DNA of 64,000 bases from GW2011-AR15 sp964428335 (GTDB lineage: Archaea > Nanobdellota > Nanobdellia > Woesearchaeales > GW2011-AR15): the NCBI GenBank assembly GCA_964428335.1, contig CAYRXW010000009.1, positions 1 to 64,000 on the forward strand, read 5' to 3'. Made by a program: the position numbers and the translations under genes. Positions 8,517 through 16,426 of this stretch are shown piece after piece. The notes under the pieces were generated by a model, which saw only the letters and a list, made by a program, of their open reading frames with translations, made no database searches and was not told the origin of the DNA. The first letter of the stretch is position 1. Each line of letters begins with the position of its first letter.

Positions 8517-9808
8517 TTCAACCACTTAAACTCGTAATTTTGCATGTTCTCATCGGAGAGAAGATAGATAAAATAAGCATTATCTGTCATTATTTTTCTT
8601 CCATCTTCATCTGAAGTCAATCTTTTTGCAAGCAATCCATAATCCTCTGAACAGAATTTTCTTTCTGGAATGTCCCAGTTATATTTCAGATAAGCCTGTA
8701 GAATAGACCTTGCATCTGTTAAAAATTCACCGTCACCTGTTCTTTTATGCAGCTCCAACAAAGCTTCTGCACATGGAAGCAAATTCATAGGGATTGAGCT
8801 GTCTAAAAGTTTTGGTGTATCAAACTCACTGCTTAAATCCAAGTTAGTAAAAAATTCCTTGCTTTCTTCAAGCAATGCATTTTCCTTGGTAAGGTCATAT
8901 TTCTGAAGGTTTGCAAGCTCAATCCAACAGCTTCCTTCCTCAAATTTCACTCCATTTTTTTCAAGAAGCACTATCTCTCCCCTATCTTTAGCTTTTTGCA
9001 AAAGTTCTTCTGCATTGTTATAAATTTCAGGAGATCCATCCAACTCTTTTTCTTCTACAATCATTGAAGACATGAAAGACGCCCTGCTTAAAGTTGCAAT
9101 AATCATTGCATAATCTTCCCCAGGCTCATAGCCTGTGATTGCTGAACTTCCAACAGAAGTTATCTTCCTAAAAAGACCTTCCCTGTCAATTTCAGTAAGG
9201 ATAGGATACTTTCCTGAAACCAAGTATAGCTGATAAAGCTGGAAAGATGTATATAGGCTTGCAGAAGTCTTATCTGCTGCTGAAATATCCCAATCTGAAA
9301 TCAGCCTTGACTTATAGACGTCTTTTCTTGTCTTATCATAAAGGGCTGAATACGCCATTATAGCCCAATTGTTGTTTTGCACCTGCTCAGGACCTGATTT
9401 TTCATCATTACATGATTCTGCAAAATAATAGTTCCCATCTTGTTTTCTCATTGACCTTATGAAAAGCTCAACTTTTTCAGCTGCCTGTAGCCCAGTGTAT
9501 TTATGGTATTCTAAATTTTTGATTACTAGCTGATCTTCAGTCAAATTTCCTGTTAAACCAGGTAATAATCCCCCCTGACCAGGAACTGCACTACCTGTGG
9601 TGTTCTCATCATTTTCCCCTGCTTCACCAACACTTCCTGAACCGCTTCCTGAACCACTGCCATCTCCTTCGTCGTCTGTGTCTGTCCCTTCTCCTTCTTT
9701 ATCTTTGTCTGAAGATTTTGAATTGGACATATTACTCCCTATGAAAATCAAAAGCAATAATAAAAGCAGAACTATGACAAGGACAATAAGCACATTCTTT
9801 TTTTCCAT
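8513..9808 (-). CDS. Single-TM anchored extracellular protein, paralogue of 12649-13896
   Basis: A 431-residue protein. A very hydrophobic N-terminal helix (about 6-25) anchors it. A low-complexity acidic and Gly-Ser linker (about 28-75) follows, then a predominantly helical domain of about 340 residues. The helical part contains WAIMAYSALYDKTRKDVY, SCWIELANLQKYDLTK and LLPCAEALLELHKRTGD. These align by eye with WALLAYSSLYKSTKDESY, LCWVSLAEYNLNKITN and VQPCIELLLSVYKDTND in the first gene of the operon. The repeated helix pairs resemble alpha-toroid or TPR-like folds. No enzymatic motif is recognised. The gene lies between the HINT-VWA protein (1-nt gap) and the cysteine-rich protein (ATGA overlap). 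Confidence 0.7.
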   Translation of the reverse strand: MEKKNVLIVLVIVLLLLLLLIFIGSNMSNSKSSDKDKEGEGTDTDDEGDGSGSGSGSGSVGEAGENDENTTGSAVPGQGGLLPGLTGNLTEDQLVIKNLEYHKYTGLQAAEKVELFIRSMRKQDGNYYFAESCNDEKSGPEQVQNNNWAIMAYSALYDKTRKDVYKSRLISDWDISAADKTSASLYTSFQLYQLYLVSGKYPILTEIDREGLFRKITSVGSSAITGYEPGEDYAMIIATLSRASFMSSMIVEEKELDGSPEIYNNAEELLQKAKDRGEIVLLEKNGVKFEEGSCWIELANLQKYDLTKENALLEESKEFFTNLDLSSEFDTPKLLDSSIPMNLLPCAEALLELHKRTGDGEFLTDARSILQAYLKYNWDIPERKFCSEDYGLLAKRLTSDEDGRKIMTDNAYFIYLLSDENMQNYEFKWLK

Positions 9809-9809
9809 T

Positions 9810-12656
9810 TTAGACTATCACCAGCCTTAATATTGGTTGACTCTCATCGATGTCCCCCTGGATAACCATATCCAAGAAGCCCTGCGGAAGCGAGCAAATC
9901 TGTGTTGTTTTTTCTGCTGAGGTAAACGGCCCACATACTGGCTCCCATGAATCACCATCATACCATTGGACACTTAGTGACTGCTGGTAGTTCCTATATG
10001 TTACTTCAAACTGCATATCTCTCAGATCTTCAGTGTTTTCAACAGGATTTGTGAATATCTCTCCAACTAAGTTATCGAATGTTAAGTAAACATATTTAGG
10101 ACCTGATTCTATAACTGAACTATCTTCGCATACTAAAAGTTCCTCTGTAATATCTCCATCACTGCAAAGTTCCTCAAGAATATCCAGGAACGCTTCTGAC
10201 CAGTCAGCAACATCTGGTTTATATTGATAATAAGCAGGGCTTCCTGCAATCTGAATTAAAGTGTTCTCGTCAATATCTCCTGATGATTCCTGTCCATAGC
10301 CCAGCACCCTGTACTCGATCCCATTGCTGCGACCCTGGTTGGCAACATTAATAGCCCTTGCTTTAGAGTTACTGGTTGACCCATCCCAATTATGGTTGGC
10401 TTTCCCATCTGATAGCAATATTTCAACCCTTCTGTTCCCAGCATCTGAAAATTGGTTGTTTCCTATCTTTAAACCGCATTCAATGCATGTTCCTGATCTG
10501 ATGTAAACAATATTATTAATGGCACTGATGACTGAATTGTAATCTCCTGTCAATCCAATGTTTAAAGCTGAATTATAATCTGAACCAAGTGAACCTGTCC
10601 CATCATTTCCCTGTGCACCAAATGAAGCAACTCCCACCCTTATTGAAGAAGTTCCTGTATTCTTAATTGCCTGCACAAACCCTGCTGCTGCATCTTTTGC
10701 CCAGCTCAATTTATTTCTTCCATCTGCTTCACGTTCATTTTGCATTGTTGAGGATCTATCTATAATAAGCATTATGTCTAAATCATCGCATGAGTATGAT
10801 GAGCCTGTTGGAACCTGCGAACTGCTGGATACAATTGCAGAAGTCAAAGTAGGATTCTTGGTCTGGTAGACCCATGAGAAACCTTCATCAACGCCATCAT
10901 CGCAGATTGATTCTCCAGCTACCCTGTTTGCACCTAGGCAGCTTTGGTCATTAGCATCATCACAGCATCCTGCTTCTCCATAAACACAACAGCTACATAA
11001 GACACCATCTTCATTCTTATCAATATTCAGCTGCCAAAGTGAGCCTGTATCTGACCAACAAAGCTGCTCATAATACGGGTGAGTGTCTACATTTCCTGCA
11101 CAGTGCCTGCAGTTTGCATTATTGTCATATGTATCGCAAAGCTCTCCAATGCATTTGCATGCTTTTTCTTCGTTTCCTGAAATAAATGCAGGCTGAACGC
11201 ATCCTCCCGGACATGTGTTTGCATAGTCCTGTGAGCCAAATGCGCTGTGCTGCTGATCTGAAAATTCCCTTGTGTCATCGCAAGTTTCCCCATAGCCTAC
11301 CTGTAATTTTCCGTCTCCACATGCAGTACAATCTGCTCTGCAGTCAGGGTAGTATCCTGAATCCTTCCATTCATCATAATTGCTCCAGTCACATGCTTTT
11401 GAAGGACATAATATTGCTGGATCACAGAATTCCTTATCAGGTTGGAACACTCCATCCCCGCAGAAGGTGCATGCATCTGCTCCTGCTGTTTTATCCCTGC
11501 ATGTTGGAATAGTGTCTGATTCAAAATCACATGTTTCACCATGCGTGTTCTGTAAAATACCATCACCACATAAAGTACAATCATTCCTACATTGGTTGAC
11601 GTTTCCGTTTCCTTCATTCACACCATTACCATCATCACAATATTCATTATTTTGCTTTGTTCCGTCTCCGCAGAATGTACACGCGACCCTACATTCCCCA
11701 GCACCTATATAACCATCATTATTCAAATCAACACCATTATTTCCACCTAAATCACATGCTTCTGGGTTTTGTTTTACACTATCTCCACAACAGGTACATG
11801 AGCTTCTGCATTCCTGCCCATTTACCTGACAGACTGTACCTGTATATTCCCCATTGTCCATAAAAGTAGCTGGATTTGTTGTATATTCACATGCTTTGTC
11901 TGTTGATGCCTGCCACTGACCGTCTCCACAGATTGGTGGTGGTGGTGGTGGTGGATTTCCTTTATTATGAACTAAAATTCCTTCTGCAAAAAAAGTGCTT
12001 GGACCTGAGACTGATTTCAGGTTGTAGGTTTGGACCTCTTCAAGATGATATTCCATATTGATAAGTTCAACCCAGTCACCTGTGGATTTCATAACTTCAT
12101 TCCCTAATTCAAGTTTCATAACATTCATTTGTGCATCCCAGAATGTTGCATCTGGATATACTGATGCCCAGCCCTCAATGCCTTCTTTTCTGGCATATAT
12201 TGGGTGTTCTCTTGTAACTTTTAGTTCTGTTCCATCTTCAAAAAACATTATATAATAGTCTTCTCTTATGGGAGATTCTAATTCTAAAACTTCCGACATT
12301 ACTAACACACCTGTGGATAAATCATAACCTAAAACAAAATCTCCAACATTAACTTCTTCAATAGCTTTTATTGTGCCATCTGCCATCTTTATTTCAGTTC
12401 CTGGCAAAAAACATGATTCTGAGCATGGTCCGCTACACAAATTGTTGCTGCAGCAACAATTGCATGGACAATCATCTACCCTATCATCGCAATCATCTTC
12501 ACAGGTTCCTGCATCACAGCTGTCTGGCTCATTGCTTCCATCACAAACCCTATCGCAATAATGACCACATGTTTCTCCTGCATTAACACTAACGGCAAAA
12601 AAGACCATAACTAAAACAGAAATCAACAAAATGCTCTTGAAATTCAATTTAACCAA
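9810..12656 (-). CDS. Secreted HINT-domain, cysteine-repeat and VWA protein
   Basis: A 948-residue exported protein with a signal peptide (about 1-26) and a short Cys-rich head. A complete HINT domain follows at residues 82-231, then a polyproline spacer (7 Pro). Several CGDGxxQ...E.CD cysteine repeats (DUF4215-like) span about 240-560. A von Willebrand A domain covers about 620-790, with metal-site motif DRSST and LLSDG. A beta-rich C-terminal region closes the protein. The HINT domain keeps the N-terminal Cys82, block-B T148xxH151 and the terminal His230-Asn231, so autocatalytic cleavage is plausible. The residue after Asn is Lys, not Cys/Ser/Thr, so splicing is not expected. VWA plus HINT pairs are known in other lineages. 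The gene is the centre of a four-gene operon of exported proteins. Confidence 0.85.
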   Translation of the reverse strand: MVKLNFKSILLISVLVMVFFAVSVNAGETCGHYCDRVCDGSNEPDSCDAGTCEDDCDDRVDDCPCNCCCSNNLCSGPCSESCFLPGTEIKMADGTIKAIEEVNVGDFVLGYDLSTGVLVMSEVLELESPIREDYYIMFFEDGTELKVTREHPIYARKEGIEGWASVYPDATFWDAQMNVMKLELGNEVMKSTGDWVELINMEYHLEEVQTYNLKSVSGPSTFFAEGILVHNKGNPPPPPPPICGDGQWQASTDKACEYTTNPATFMDNGEYTGTVCQVNGQECRSSCTCCGDSVKQNPEACDLGGNNGVDLNNDGYIGAGECRVACTFCGDGTKQNNEYCDDGNGVNEGNGNVNQCRNDCTLCGDGILQNTHGETCDFESDTIPTCRDKTAGADACTFCGDGVFQPDKEFCDPAILCPSKACDWSNYDEWKDSGYYPDCRADCTACGDGKLQVGYGETCDDTREFSDQQHSAFGSQDYANTCPGGCVQPAFISGNEEKACKCIGELCDTYDNNANCRHCAGNVDTHPYYEQLCWSDTGSLWQLNIDKNEDGVLCSCCVYGEAGCCDDANDQSCLGANRVAGESICDDGVDEGFSWVYQTKNPTLTSAIVSSSSQVPTGSSYSCDDLDIMLIIDRSSTMQNEREADGRNKLSWAKDAAAGFVQAIKNTGTSSIRVGVASFGAQGNDGTGSLGSDYNSALNIGLTGDYNSVISAINNIVYIRSGTCIECGLKIGNNQFSDAGNRRVEILLSDGKANHNWDGSTSNSKARAINVANQGRSNGIEYRVLGYGQESSGDIDENTLIQIAGSPAYYQYKPDVADWSEAFLDILEELCSDGDITEELLVCEDSSVIESGPKYVYLTFDNLVGEIFTNPVENTEDLRDMQFEVTYRNYQQSLSVQWYDGDSWEPVCGPFTSAEKTTQICSLPQGFLDMVIQGDIDESQPILRLVIV
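11935..11955 (-). repeat. GGT triplet run encoding polyproline linker
   Basis: Six GGT triplets and one GGA on the forward strand encode seven consecutive prolines just after the HINT domain of the 948-residue protein. The run forms a stiff spacer before the first cysteine repeat. Its repetitive nature makes it prone to length changes in frame. A similar five-triplet run occurs at 28738-28752. Confidence 0.8.
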
Positions 12657-13896
12657 CCTCGTTTAACAATGCTAGCAAATACATCTCATAGGACTGATCT
12701 GAAAAATATAATGCATCCTTATCTGCAAAAGATTCCAGTGCTTTTATCCCTGATTTTATTATACAGGTTTCATCCTGTACTAGAGATTTTTCAAGCAATT
12801 TAGTATTTAATTCGCTTGCTGAATTCAAATATTTTTCATCATTAGTATCCTTATACACTGATAAAAGGAGCTCAATACATGGCTGAACTGTAGCTGGAGC
12901 AAAAATTTCTTTACCCTCATTAACATCTTTTACAGTAGACAAAACATTTTTGTTAATACCTGTATTTAGATTTGTTATTTTATTTAAATTATATTCTGCC
13001 AAGCTAACCCAACATAACTGCTTGGGATATCCTTCTGGAATTTCATTTTCTGAAATTTCTAAACTTCTCCTGTAATGTTCTTCTGAAGTTTTTATAACTG
13101 CTTCTCTTTCAGATTTAGCAATGTTTTCCCCCATCAAACCAACAACTTTAGACATTGATGCTGAGAACATTGCAGTATCTTGCGCATTTTCAAGCACAGG
13201 TGTAAAATCAACATAAGGAGATTTTGCAAAGGCAATAACATCACTTATCATCAAATCTTTAATCTTCTGTTCATGCTCAAAAATATTAGAACCTCTTAAT
13301 AAATCATACGAAGAAATAATGTAATGAAACATAATTATTGTTTTTAAATAATAGGTTTTTTCAGCCTTCATCACACCATGTACTTCAATAAGCTTTTTTT
13401 CTGTTTCTTTTAAAATAGGAATATATGATTCATCCTTGGTAGATTTGTAAAGTGAAGAATACGCAAGCAATGCCCATGAGTAAGTTGAAAAAGGATTATT
13501 ATTATTAGGCATAATTTTCCCATCGCAAGTTGCATAAACCGGATATTCATTCAACTCACTTGGAACCCCAGGATATGAATAATTTGAATCTTGTGGAAGA
13601 TTTAAAGCTTTGTTTCTATTCTTAGAAATTTCAAAAAAATAAGACATATCTTTTGATAATTCAACTTCTTTTGTTGGTAATTCTTCTTTCTTCTCTTCTT
13701 TTTCAGGTACTGGCTTCAAAAACCCTAAATCCTTATCCTTTGTAACAACTGCAATAACTGCAATCAAAAGAAACATTGAAATTAACGCGGCAAAAAAAAC
13801 CGGGAGCTTACTCTTCTCTTTTTTTTCTTTTAAATCTAATACCCTTTTCCCCATCCAGTATTTTTTATTGTGTAACTGGTTTTTAAATCTTTTCAT
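12649..13896 (-). CDS. Single-TM anchored extracellular protein, first gene of HINT-VWA operon
   Basis: A 415-residue protein with a basic cytoplasmic N-terminus (about 1-32), one transmembrane helix (LPVFFAALISMFLLIAVIAV) and an acidic and lysine-rich stalk. A mostly helical extracellular domain of about 330 residues follows. Its conserved stretches match the paralogue at 8513-9808, so the operon encodes two related anchor proteins flanking the HINT-VWA gene. It overlaps the 948-residue gene by 8 bp. Function is unknown; a scaffold or receptor role at the cell surface for the secreted partner is inferred from the arrangement alone. Confidence 0.7.
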   Translation of the reverse strand: MKRFKNQLHNKKYWMGKRVLDLKEKKEKSKLPVFFAALISMFLLIAVIAVVTKDKDLGFLKPVPEKEEKKEELPTKEVELSKDMSYFFEISKNRNKALNLPQDSNYSYPGVPSELNEYPVYATCDGKIMPNNNNPFSTYSWALLAYSSLYKSTKDESYIPILKETEKKLIEVHGVMKAEKTYYLKTIIMFHYIISSYDLLRGSNIFEHEQKIKDLMISDVIAFAKSPYVDFTPVLENAQDTAMFSASMSKVVGLMGENIAKSEREAVIKTSEEHYRRSLEISENEIPEGYPKQLCWVSLAEYNLNKITNLNTGINKNVLSTVKDVNEGKEIFAPATVQPCIELLLSVYKDTNDEKYLNSASELNTKLLEKSLVQDETCIIKSGIKALESFADKDALYFSDQSYEMYLLALLNEVG

Positions 13897-13906
13897 TTCT
13901 AATTTT

Positions 13907-13921
13907 TACTACATATTAGTA
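13907..13921. promoter_or_regulatory. Inverted repeat TACTA-n5-TAGTA between divergent promoters
   Basis: TACTA at 13907-13911 and TAGTA at 13917-13921 form an inverted repeat 11 bp in front of the HINT-VWA operon start and about 60 bp upstream of the divergent small gene. Its position could suit an operator acting on both promoters. The arms are short, so chance occurrence in AT-rich DNA is possible. Confidence 0.25.
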
Positions 13922-13936
13922 GTATAAAACGAAAGA

Positions 13937-13976
13937 TTTATATATTTGTACCACTATACAATAGTAAAAAAGGTGA
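13937..13976 (+). promoter_or_regulatory. TATA box and ribosome site for 30-residue peptide gene
   Basis: TATA element TTTATATAT spans 13937-13945 and a strong Shine-Dalgarno AGGTGA spans 13971-13976, 5 nt before the ATG at 13982. The TATA-to-ATG distance leaves room for a short leader. This is one of the clearest promoter-plus-RBS combinations in the window. Confidence 0.6.
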
Positions 13977-13981
13977 AAATT

Positions 13982-14074
13982 ATGGATCTTGAAGACATGA
14001 CAGCAAGTGAAAAACCAAATCATAAAGCCTTAGAAGAAGCACAAAAACAGAAAGACGAAGAATATTACAATTAA
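13982..14074 (+). CDS. Small hydrophilic 30-residue peptide gene
   Basis: A 30-codon ORF reading MDLEDMTASEKPNHKALEEA and ending in DEEYYN. It is strongly charged, with no membrane segment and no cysteine. A clear TATA box and AGGTGA ribosome site precede it and a hairpin with a T-run follows, so it looks like a complete monocistronic transcription unit. No family is recognised. It diverges from the HINT-VWA operon and precedes the M23 peptidase. It may be a regulatory peptide, or the ORF may be the translated part of a small RNA. Confidence 0.55.
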   Translation: MDLEDMTASEKPNHKALEEAQKQKDEEYYN

Positions 14075-14084
14075 TCATGCTAAT

Positions 14085-14101
14085 AAACACCCTCCGTGTT
14101 T
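14085..14101 (+). ncRNA. Hairpin with CCTCC loop after the 30-residue gene
   Basis: AAACAC (14085-14090) pairs with GTGTTT (14096-14101) around a five-base loop CCTCC. The loop equals the anti-Shine-Dalgarno core of 16S rRNA and is also complementary to the GGAG of the next hairpin (14106-14109) and to GGAGG-type ribosome sites. It could be part of a structured 3' untranslated region or a small RNA. No known RNA family is recognised. Confidence 0.35.
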
Positions 14102-14102
14102 T

Positions 14103-14156
14103 TGTGGAGAGAATTCTTCCAACCCCAAAAAAATAGTTTCTCTCCACACTTTTTTT
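14103..14156 (+). terminator. Long stem with T-run, terminator-like
   Basis: TGTGGAGAGAA (14103-14113) pairs perfectly with TTCTCTCCACA (14138-14148) across a 24-nt loop, and seven T residues follow at 14150-14156. This is the most obvious intrinsic-terminator-like structure in the window. In archaea the T-run itself is the main signal; a stem this perfect is unusual and may instead stabilise an RNA. Confidence 0.55.
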
Positions 14157-14194
14157 CATATAATCTTAAATATAAGGGCTAAATTTTTTGAAAG

Positions 14195-15181
14195 ATGAGA
14201 TTATATAATTCATTAAGACTGGTTTCAATACTATCCCTATTAGTTACACTAGTCCCAAAAATCAATTCTTCAGCATATATAAATCAAGCAGAAAAATACA
14301 ACAAGACATTAACTCATGAAGCTGCAAGAGCACCATTAGAGACAGCAACACCCTCTTTTTCTGCAACTCCTTCTGCAACACAAACCTTAATTTCAACAGC
14401 TACACCTACATTCATGCCTACATTAACACCAACTTTTACACCTACACCTATTCCAGATTACATCTGTGAAAAAACATCTAACGAGTTCAGCCTTTTTCAA
14501 TACACTGGAAGCATTGACAATAAGGTTCTTCCTTTAGAAGAATTGCAATTTCCCATAGAAAAAAAATATGTGCCTGGATGGATAAGAGGGTATTTTGAAA
14601 GCCACCCTGCAATAGATATTGTCTTTTCTGTTGGGTTCAATTACGGTGTTCCTATTTTGCCACCTAGTAAAATTGCAACATTGGTTGCTACTGCGGAAAA
14701 TGTTAGTGCACCCTTATCAGATAATATAAATATGAGCGGAACTATTGAGTTTTATCATGTATTCTTAGAAACTGAAAATGAAATCAAGCCGTATATCTTT
14801 GTATATTCTCATTTGAAAACAGGCAGCATGCATCAGGCAATGGAAGAAGCAAAATTAAACAACGGACATACCACATTTGCGGGAGAAATCGGTCACACCG
14901 GATGGACTGACGGATGGCACTTACATGTAAACATAATTGACTTAACTATGCTTTATGACCTAACTGGAACTCATTCACCAAATGATGCAATCTATGCACT
15001 TCTGAATGCAAAGGATAAATCCCTTTTACCTGCATATCAAGATCCACAAAAGTTTTATAGTTTTGTCCAAAAATATAATTTTATACCTGAAGAAAAATAT
15101 AAAGAGATTCAATCAAAAGGAACTCCCGGAAAACTGCCTGTGCATTTTACTGAAAAAACAATAGTCAACTGTGGGAACTAG
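14195..15181 (+). CDS. Secreted M23 (LytM) family peptidase-like protein
   Basis: A 328-residue exported protein. A signal peptide (about 1-26) is followed by a Thr-Pro-Ser linker (about 50-88) and then a lysostaphin-like M23 domain. Zinc-ligand motifs are visible: HPAID (HxxxD) near residue 139, YSHL near 209, and HLHV (HxH) near 244. These are the residues expected of an active metallo-endopeptidase. M23 enzymes cut peptide cross-links of bacterial peptidoglycan, which archaea lack, so the target is probably outside the cell. The Thr-Pro linker is reminiscent of bacterial secreted proteins and suggests lateral transfer. The last 17 bp overlap rfcL tail to tail. Confidence 0.8.
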   Translation: MRLYNSLRLVSILSLLVTLVPKINSSAYINQAEKYNKTLTHEAARAPLETATPSFSATPSATQTLISTATPTFMPTLTPTFTPTPIPDYICEKTSNEFSLFQYTGSIDNKVLPLEELQFPIEKKYVPGWIRGYFESHPAIDIVFSVGFNYGVPILPPSKIATLVATAENVSAPLSDNINMSGTIEFYHVFLETENEIKPYIFVYSHLKTGSMHQAMEEAKLNNGHTTFAGEIGHTGWTDGWHLHVNIIDLTMLYDLTGTHSPNDAIYALLNAKDKSLLPAYQDPQKFYSFVQKYNFIPEEKYKEIQSKGTPGKLPVHFTEKTIVNCGN

Positions 15182-16364
15182 AACTCAAATATTCCACTTC
15201 TTCCTTTTCCAATTTAAAATACTCTGCAATCTGGGTGCCTTTTTTTGCCTTGAAGATATGCTTTAAGTAAGGAATTGTGGACTGGATTATCCTTCTTTTG
15301 GAAGCATGTGTCTTTTCTGCTATCTTTATCGCTATAGCATCCCTTTTTGCGTTCTTCTGGTTTGACTGCCAAATCCTTAATATTCTTGTAGTCCTCTGGT
15401 ATTTATTGAAGCCTTGGTATTTTTCCTTTTTCGAAAGGGCTATGCCTGCTGTAAGTAAGTCATTAATATATACATTAAACCTCCAGTGCTGCTTTCTTGA
15501 AATCCTTCCCCTAAACACATCTGCCAAACTTAAGATATCATAAGCTTTTGCCAGATCCTCTATCTTTGTATATTCCTTTGGAAGGTTCTCATCAATCCAT
15601 AGAAATATCTCATCAAGTTCCTCATCGCAGTCGTCTAAAGCAGGAAGCGCAATTTCAGGGCTTGTAGTCTTAAATATCCTCATCAATGCATTTATCACAG
15701 TCTCTTTCTGCCTTCTTTGGGAAAGATTCTCAATATCCTCTTTTACAAGGTTTTGCTTGGAGACTGTCTGGAAATCATTTATCGCTGCCCTCAAATCCCC
15801 ACCTGCCCTTCTTGCAAGAGTTGCTAGGGCAATCTCATCATGCTCAATGCCTTCGTGCCTTGCAATAAGCTTTAGCACTGCAAGAATGGACAAGTAATTA
15901 AGCGAATGGAATTCTATCTCTTCTGAAATCTTTCTTAGCGGCATGAATTTTGAATCATAGGGCTCATTTGCAGTCATGATTACCGGATATTTTGAAACAT
16001 CAATCAGCTTCTTTAATTCCAATAATCCTCCCCTGTCCGCAGTGCCAGAAATCCCATCTATCTCATCAACCAAGATAAGCTTTTCTTTCATGAATAAAGA
16101 CATCTGTCCCATTGCATTCCCTAATTTTTCTTTTATGGAATCTGCATTCCTTACATCAGATGCATTTACTTCAATCAATTCCAGATCAAGTTCATTTGCC
16201 AACGCATATGCTGCAGAAGTCTTTCCTGTCCCGCATGGCCCTATAAGCATGGCTGACCTTTTTTTTGGAAAGTTTTTCTTGAAATTCTTTAATGCTTCGA
16301 CTGCCTTATTCTGTCCCTGTATTTCCCCAAGGTTCTTTGGCAGGTATTTATGTGTCCATAGCAT
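15165..16364 (-). CDS. rfcL: Replication factor C large subunit
   Basis: A 399-residue AAA+ clamp-loader subunit that opens PCNA and loads it onto primed DNA. Walker A is GPCGTGKTS (residues 42-50), with Cys where most have Pro. Walker B is LILVDEID (about 97-103), and the N-terminus WTHKYLPKNLGEIQGQ is typical of the large subunit. The collar region follows, ending YLSSSSHS. No obvious C-terminal PCNA-binding (PIP) peptide is seen, and the protein is at the short end for archaeal RfcL. The small subunit gene is not in the window; PCNA is at 36958-37701. Confidence 0.93.
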   Translation of the reverse strand: MLWTHKYLPKNLGEIQGQNKAVEALKNFKKNFPKKRSAMLIGPCGTGKTSAAYALANELDLELIEVNASDVRNADSIKEKLGNAMGQMSLFMKEKLILVDEIDGISGTADRGGLLELKKLIDVSKYPVIMTANEPYDSKFMPLRKISEEIEFHSLNYLSILAVLKLIARHEGIEHDEIALATLARRAGGDLRAAINDFQTVSKQNLVKEDIENLSQRRQKETVINALMRIFKTTSPEIALPALDDCDEELDEIFLWIDENLPKEYTKIEDLAKAYDILSLADVFRGRISRKQHWRFNVYINDLLTAGIALSKKEKYQGFNKYQRTTRILRIWQSNQKNAKRDAIAIKIAEKTHASKRRIIQSTIPYLKHIFKAKKGTQIAEYFKLEKEEVEYLSSSSHS

Positions 16365-16426
16365 AACACAAGAAAAAGGTGCTTAGTTTATAAGATTATT
16401 TGAAGAAGAATAAGTAATACAAATTT

